Positions 15,601-18,382 of a stretch of DNA of 18,382 nucleotides are shown here, piece after piece. How positions within the stretch are numbered: the stretch's first letter is position 1; each line of letters opens with the position of its first letter. Source of the stretch: Paramuribaculum sp. (GTDB lineage: Bacteria; Bacteroidota; Bacteroidia; Bacteroidales; Muribaculaceae). The DNA is taken from positions 1-18,382 of the forward strand of contig JAIDQW010000469.1 in the NCBI GenBank assembly GCA_029062075.1. The letters are read 5' to 3'. The notes beneath the pieces were generated by a model, which was not told the DNA's origin, did not search any database, and saw only the letters and a list, made by a program, of their open reading frames with translations. Made by a program: the position numbers and the translations under genes.

Positions 15601-18381
15601 AAGCATAACCCTGACATCGCTAAGCGAAGGATTGCCGAGCACTGAGATAAGGTTCTGCTCGTTGTCGGGGTCACGCTCGCTATACAGAGTTGTGTAACCC
15701 ACTCCGGAATCATGTTGTTGCCTAAGCCTGTTTCTTGCCTCCTTTACAGCTACAAGGTTATCAAGCAGAAGATTGAGCCTGTTTGATAGCTGCCAAACGA
15801 TTTCTCTGTCGGCTCTTGTGTCGGAATATCTTCCCGGAGGTGTGAGGGTTAGAGGAATAGAATATTCGTAGAAATTATTTTTCACATCGCTTCCCAGGCG
15901 CACAAACAGTGACAACTCTCCGGAACGTAGAGACTGGGAATCATTTATAGGTGCTTCCGCATGAACCCACATCTGCAGCCGGCTGTAGTTTCTCAAATCC
16001 TGCATGGTGTTTCGATATACCGCTCTCGCATCACCGGCATCAAGATCGCTCACGGTAAGAGAGAGCGACTGCTCATTGAGTTGAACAATCTGGGTTTGAG
16101 CAGGGTCTGATATTCTGTTTACACCTGGAGGCAACAGATAGTTAACCGGTGTGCGTGATGAATTTTCCTCTATGTTGACAACTGACACATCAAGCTGCCC
16201 CTCAGCGGGTGCGTCTCCTCTGGTGTTCAAGCTGAAATCGTATGTTCTCCACTCCCCTTTAACAAGCTCAAGTGTAGCGAATCTCAGATGGGTGGTTTTC
16301 TTGAATCCGGTCATGAACACTCTCATGAACCTGATTGTGGAGAAGTCGGAAATAGAACCGACAATCTTTTCATACTCACTTAAAGGTATTTTGAACTGAT
16401 ACCATTCAACCTCCGCATCAGTACCATCACGCAAACTTACCATTGACACCTGCTTGTCGGTGATAAAATTCTTTCCCACTTCAAGGTCTTCAGGACGAAT
16501 AGACACCCTGTACTGGAAATATCTTTCGTACTCATTCAGAGTGTTATCCTGATTTATATCCTCCACATCAGGCAGATTACGGGAGGACTGATACAATGAC
16601 TCCCCTGCATCCTCAGGCGACAAAGAGTTGCCCTCAACACCATTATACCGCTTGTATCGCTCCAGAATAGAAAGTCGCTGCTCATCATAATCATAGCCTC
16701 TGTAAAAATGATAGTTGTCTCCCGCAGGGTCGTTCATCGGAGAAAACTTGTCATTCTCCATTTTCGATATTGTTTCCGCCGGGAGACGTCGGCGAAGCTC
16801 ATCCACATATTCACCATAAGTAGGGAATGAAAATTCACTCTCATTGGGAAGACCGTCAAGACCCACATCCTGAATATTTCTCGCCGAGGTATTATTATCA
16901 AAAGCGTATGTCAGAGAGTTTTGTGATGAAACACGCCCCCAGTTTGTAGTTTGCATAAAACTTTCATTTCCATCCACCGGTATTCCGTTTTCATAGGATT
17001 TCATTCCGTCCTTAAGAATATCTTCACTTATTTCTCCGAAATTAAAGTAGAGGTCGCCACCTTCGTAGTTGGGATTTTCAGGATCAAGGAATGGATTCAT
17101 AAGCCAGAACTGAACGTATTCAATGTTGCTCTGCTCAAAGTTTGTGTTATCAAGCCTCCTCATTATTCCACCCCATCTTTTTTCCGGGTAAAGCAGGTTA
17201 CCTTCATTGTCAACATTAGTGGCATCAACATTGTATGGTCCTCTCTCCTGTGGGTAGAAAGATAAATTTAGTGTCTGGATGGTTGATGACTCTCCGTAAG
17301 TGAGCTGGCGGTCAGGGAAAATTTCTCTTGAGGTGATTTCTCTTACGTATGGATTTGACTGTTGCTTGAGGTCACTCCTGAGATAACCCGGACATAGGGA
17401 GGAATTTTTCTGTGTGAAGAGTCGGTCAATATAATACCAGTTGATAAGCGCCCTGTTCATGCCGTAAGCAGGATTATTGCTCAACGCAGCTTCGGGGAAG
17501 AGTGCACCTGCACCATTTTCATAAGGGGTGGAGCTCAGGAACCAGGCAAACGGTGACCTCAGGTCAATGCCTATTTGCGAACTCTCGAAGTCATCGATAT
17601 ACGAACTACCTGAATTTGAACCGGATTTGGTTTTGTGAGGCATAAGTTTGGCTACTTCCCCTACAATACTGAAATTAGACGGAGCGGAGGCATCAACTGT
17701 GGGAATTTTGTTCAGGAGAGTATTAATCCAGTTCAACTGAGTGTTGTATGCCATGTTGAGACCGAAAATAGTGTTGTTAACAGTCTCATTACCGATGTTA
17801 ACTTTCTCAATCAGTGCTTTTTCAGAATAGTGCATGATAGTTGCGCCCAGATTGAACTCCTTGTTGAATTTGTAGTTAAGGTCAAGACCGAGGAGTGTTT
17901 TTCGCTGGGTGCTGTAGAGAGACTGATTTTCAAGAGTCACGTTAATGCTCTGCCCCGAGTCAATAATACTCTGGTTTGTTATGGTGACAATACCCATGGC
18001 ATAATCCACGGTATAGTCGCTGTTTTCCACAAGTGTGACTCCGCCTGCAGTAACCACAACCGAACCTCGCGGCACATTCATGGCATCAAGCCTTATCTGC
18101 GATCCGGCACTTGCGCGGTACTCACCGGTAATTATAAATTTGTTCTTGTCAGAGAACTGTCTTGCAACCACCAAAGTGGAATCATATAGCTCCTGATATA
18201 GGAAAGGCTCCACCGCCGGATCATTTACCCGTCTTTTGAGTGCCTCACCAAAGGGTTCTGCAACAGGGAAAATCACCTTACCGGAAGACGGCTGAATTGT
18301 GTAACCGTCAATAAAGTCAAAAAATCCGTCAGGATTGGATTCCTCATTCGAGTCAATTCGGTCAAGTCCCACAAGCTGAAG
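12652..18381 (-). CDS. sprA: SprA/Sov, type IX secretion outer-membrane translocon (5' end outside window)
   Basis: The window holds the C-terminal 1909 residues of a very large beta-barrel protein. The frame stays open to the right edge: GTG at 18370-18372 is an internal Val (LQLVGLDRID), not the start. The family is normally about 2300-2500 residues, so several hundred N-terminal residues are missing. Recognisable SprA segments are GLDRID and DGFFDFIDGYTIQP (about 18290-18372), a long stretch of alternating beta-strand pattern, and VLIPAFLAAYTG followed by NWRISYDG (13331-13354 for the latter), near the C terminus. The protein ends in the strand YGLSFNLNLAR. In Flavobacterium, SprA forms the large barrel through which folded proteins with C-terminal sorting domains leave the cell; Sov is the Porphyromonas counterpart. 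It would export the sorting-domain protein encoded at 75-2507. Other translocon or motor genes are not in the window. Confidence 0.95.
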   Translation of the reverse strand, partial: LQLVGLDRIDSNEESNPDGFFDFIDGYTIQPSSGKVIFPVAEPFGEALKRRVNDPAVEPFLYQELYDSTLVVARQFSDKNKFIITGEYRASAGSQIRLDAMNVPRGSVVVTAGGVTLVENSDYTVDYAMGIVTITNQSIIDSGQSINVTLENQSLYSTQRKTLLGLDLNYKFNKEFNLGATIMHYSEKALIEKVNIGNETVNNTIFGLNMAYNTQLNWINTLLNKIPTVDASAPSNFSIVGEVAKLMPHKTKSGSNSGSSYIDDFESSQIGIDLRSPFAWFLSSTPYENGAGALFPEAALSNNPAYGMNRALINWYYIDRLFTQKNSSLCPGYLRSDLKQQSNPYVREITSREIFPDRQLTYGESSTIQTLNLSFYPQERGPYNVDATNVDNEGNLLYPEKRWGGIMRRLDNTNFEQSNIEYVQFWLMNPFLDPENPNYEGGDLYFNFGEISEDILKDGMKSYENGIPVDGNESFMQTTNWGRVSSQNSLTYAFDNNTSARNIQDVGLDGLPNESEFSFPTYGEYVDELRRRLPAETISKMENDKFSPMNDPAGDNYHFYRGYDYDEQRLSILERYKRYNGVEGNSLSPEDAGESLYQSSRNLPDVEDINQDNTLNEYERYFQYRVSIRPEDLEVGKNFITDKQVSMVSLRDGTDAEVEWYQFKIPLSEYEKIVGSISDFSTIRFMRVFMTGFKKTTHLRFATLELVKGEWRTYDFSLNTRGDAPAEGQLDVSVVNIEENSSRTPVNYLLPPGVNRISDPAQTQIVQLNEQSLSLTVSDLDAGDARAVYRNTMQDLRNYSRLQMWVHAEAPINDSQSLRSGELSLFVRLGSDVKNNFYEYSIPLTLTPPGRYSDTRADREIVWQLSNRLNLLLDNLVAVKEARNRLRQQHDSGVGYTTLYSERDPDNEQNLISVLGNPSLSDVRVMLIGVRNNSSTTKGGTVWVNELKVTDFESSGGWAAKVNANLGLSDIATLNFGTHIETAGFGGVDQNLNSRRMDDFTQINFAVQGDIGRFAPSSVKLKAPVYYSVMKERTKPKYNPLDKDVLLKDALEDAGSARARDSIESYAIQRSTVSSFSVTGLTFDVKSKTPKPWDPGNFTLNFSFNKQSKSDPTTEYENANDYRGSFRYSYSPRVKGLKPFSKIRSSSNNVKFFKEWEINWLPNSISFLTTMSRYYYEQQTRSEIDNGFTLPVQVSKNFLWDRQLNLSWAITKNLNVNFTSNTSARIDEPIGAVNRKLFPDKYKEWKDTVMQSILRLGTPWGYNQTFSASYKAPFNRIPVVDFINGSVNYNSSYRWARGATVDGVNMGNSVANQGAWSADGAISFESFYNKIPWFKKVGQRFSTAPARPGSRNNADKARRFIRAYPLSEDTTVTVTHNLKTKNVNVSVTEATTGRKMNVKTRVIDENNVELLTRGKTNVNVTVTEIKKVHKNVWSEIAQYATRFIMSPRNASVKWRSTRSLSLPLFRPDIGNAFGQTRDYGPMSPGLDFAFGFTGESYIQRAKECGWLILDDGQTSPAIFSRTNEITFELNLEPIKGLRISLTTNRTDNRSNSVQFMYNNMPTSLSGSYTKTHCAILTSLRSGNADNGYANKAFTDFINAIPVIAERVNAQYVGTHYPESGFMSGHALAGQPYSSEVCAPSVTGSDVLIPAFLAAYTGTSPRKQYLNPFPSLAHALPNWRISYDGIGRISALQNIFKTIVLNHSYQCTYSVGSYSSYLNWIGVNGDNIGFTLNELTGQPMPSSPYNISSVTITERFAPLIGVSGTLKNDLTLNAEWRNSRSLTLNTSAGQVVESATTGITAGVGYKIVGFNSVLKIKGSQQGISNDLTINGDFSYQLNQALIRRIETAYTQATSGTRTIGINITANYIMSRRLTVGMFFEHRINTPIVSSNAYPVTDTAYGLSFNLNLAR

Positions 18382-18382
18382 A

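Noticed and set aside
17635..18189. A 184-codon open frame on the + strand within sprA
   Set aside because: It is antisense to a well-supported SprA reading frame and its product has no recognisable motif; Cys/His richness is a mirror of sprA codon use.
18370..18372. GTG as the start codon of sprA
   Set aside because: The frame stays open to the window edge and the upstream codons (Leu-Gln-Leu) continue the SprA pattern; the family is several hundred residues longer.
1..18382. CRISPR array, tRNA, rRNA, insertion sequence, toxin-antitoxin or defence genes
   Set aside because: No spaced direct repeats, cloverleaf-like segments, transposase or nuclease motifs were seen, and nearly all DNA is filled by recognised genes.

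Overview
The window looks like a chromosomal segment from a member of the Bacteroidota, most likely order Bacteroidales and perhaps a gut lineage such as Muribaculaceae; the family-level guess is weak. The evidence is a SprA/Sov type IX secretion translocon, a secreted protein ending in a type IX C-terminal sorting domain, SPII lipoproteins with the loose lipobox common in this phylum, starts without Shine-Dalgarno sequences, and -7 boxes of the TAnnTTTG type. No rRNA, tRNA, CRISPR array, insertion sequence or phage gene was seen. Seven genes appear complete, one more (the efflux outer-membrane gene) needs its start corrected, and one (sprA) runs off the right edge.

Layout: (1) 75-3194, + strand: a large surface or secreted protein (leucine-rich repeats, five Ig-like Big_2 repeats, type IX sorting domain), then 9 nt later an RluA-family RNA pseudouridine synthase. 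(2) 3187-4946, - strand: an NlpC/P60 cell-wall hydrolase lipoprotein whose stop overlaps the start of metA by one base. metA ends inside the 3' end of the pseudouridine synthase gene. (3) 4947-5255: a divergent AT-rich regulatory gap with a consensus-like -7 box facing each way. (4) 5256-6773, + strand: an HtrA/DegP periplasmic protease closed by a strong intrinsic terminator (6799-6847). (5) 6918-12651, + strand: a complete tripartite efflux pump operon in the order outer-membrane factor, adaptor lipoprotein, RND transporter. (6) 12652 to the right edge, - strand: sprA, whose stop codon abuts the stop of the RND gene with no base between.

Most of the genes serve the cell envelope: surface display and its secretion channel, peptidoglycan turnover, periplasmic protein quality control and drug or toxic-compound export. 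The sorting-domain protein and SprA fit together as a substrate and its channel. The most useful detail is in metA: the acyl-CoA specificity position carries Glu, so the enzyme is predicted to be a homoserine O-acetyltransferase although the family is usually named for succinyl transfer. I did not find a convincing undescribed multi-gene system; the interesting points are protein-level oddities, tight tail-to-tail gene junctions and the regulatory gap.
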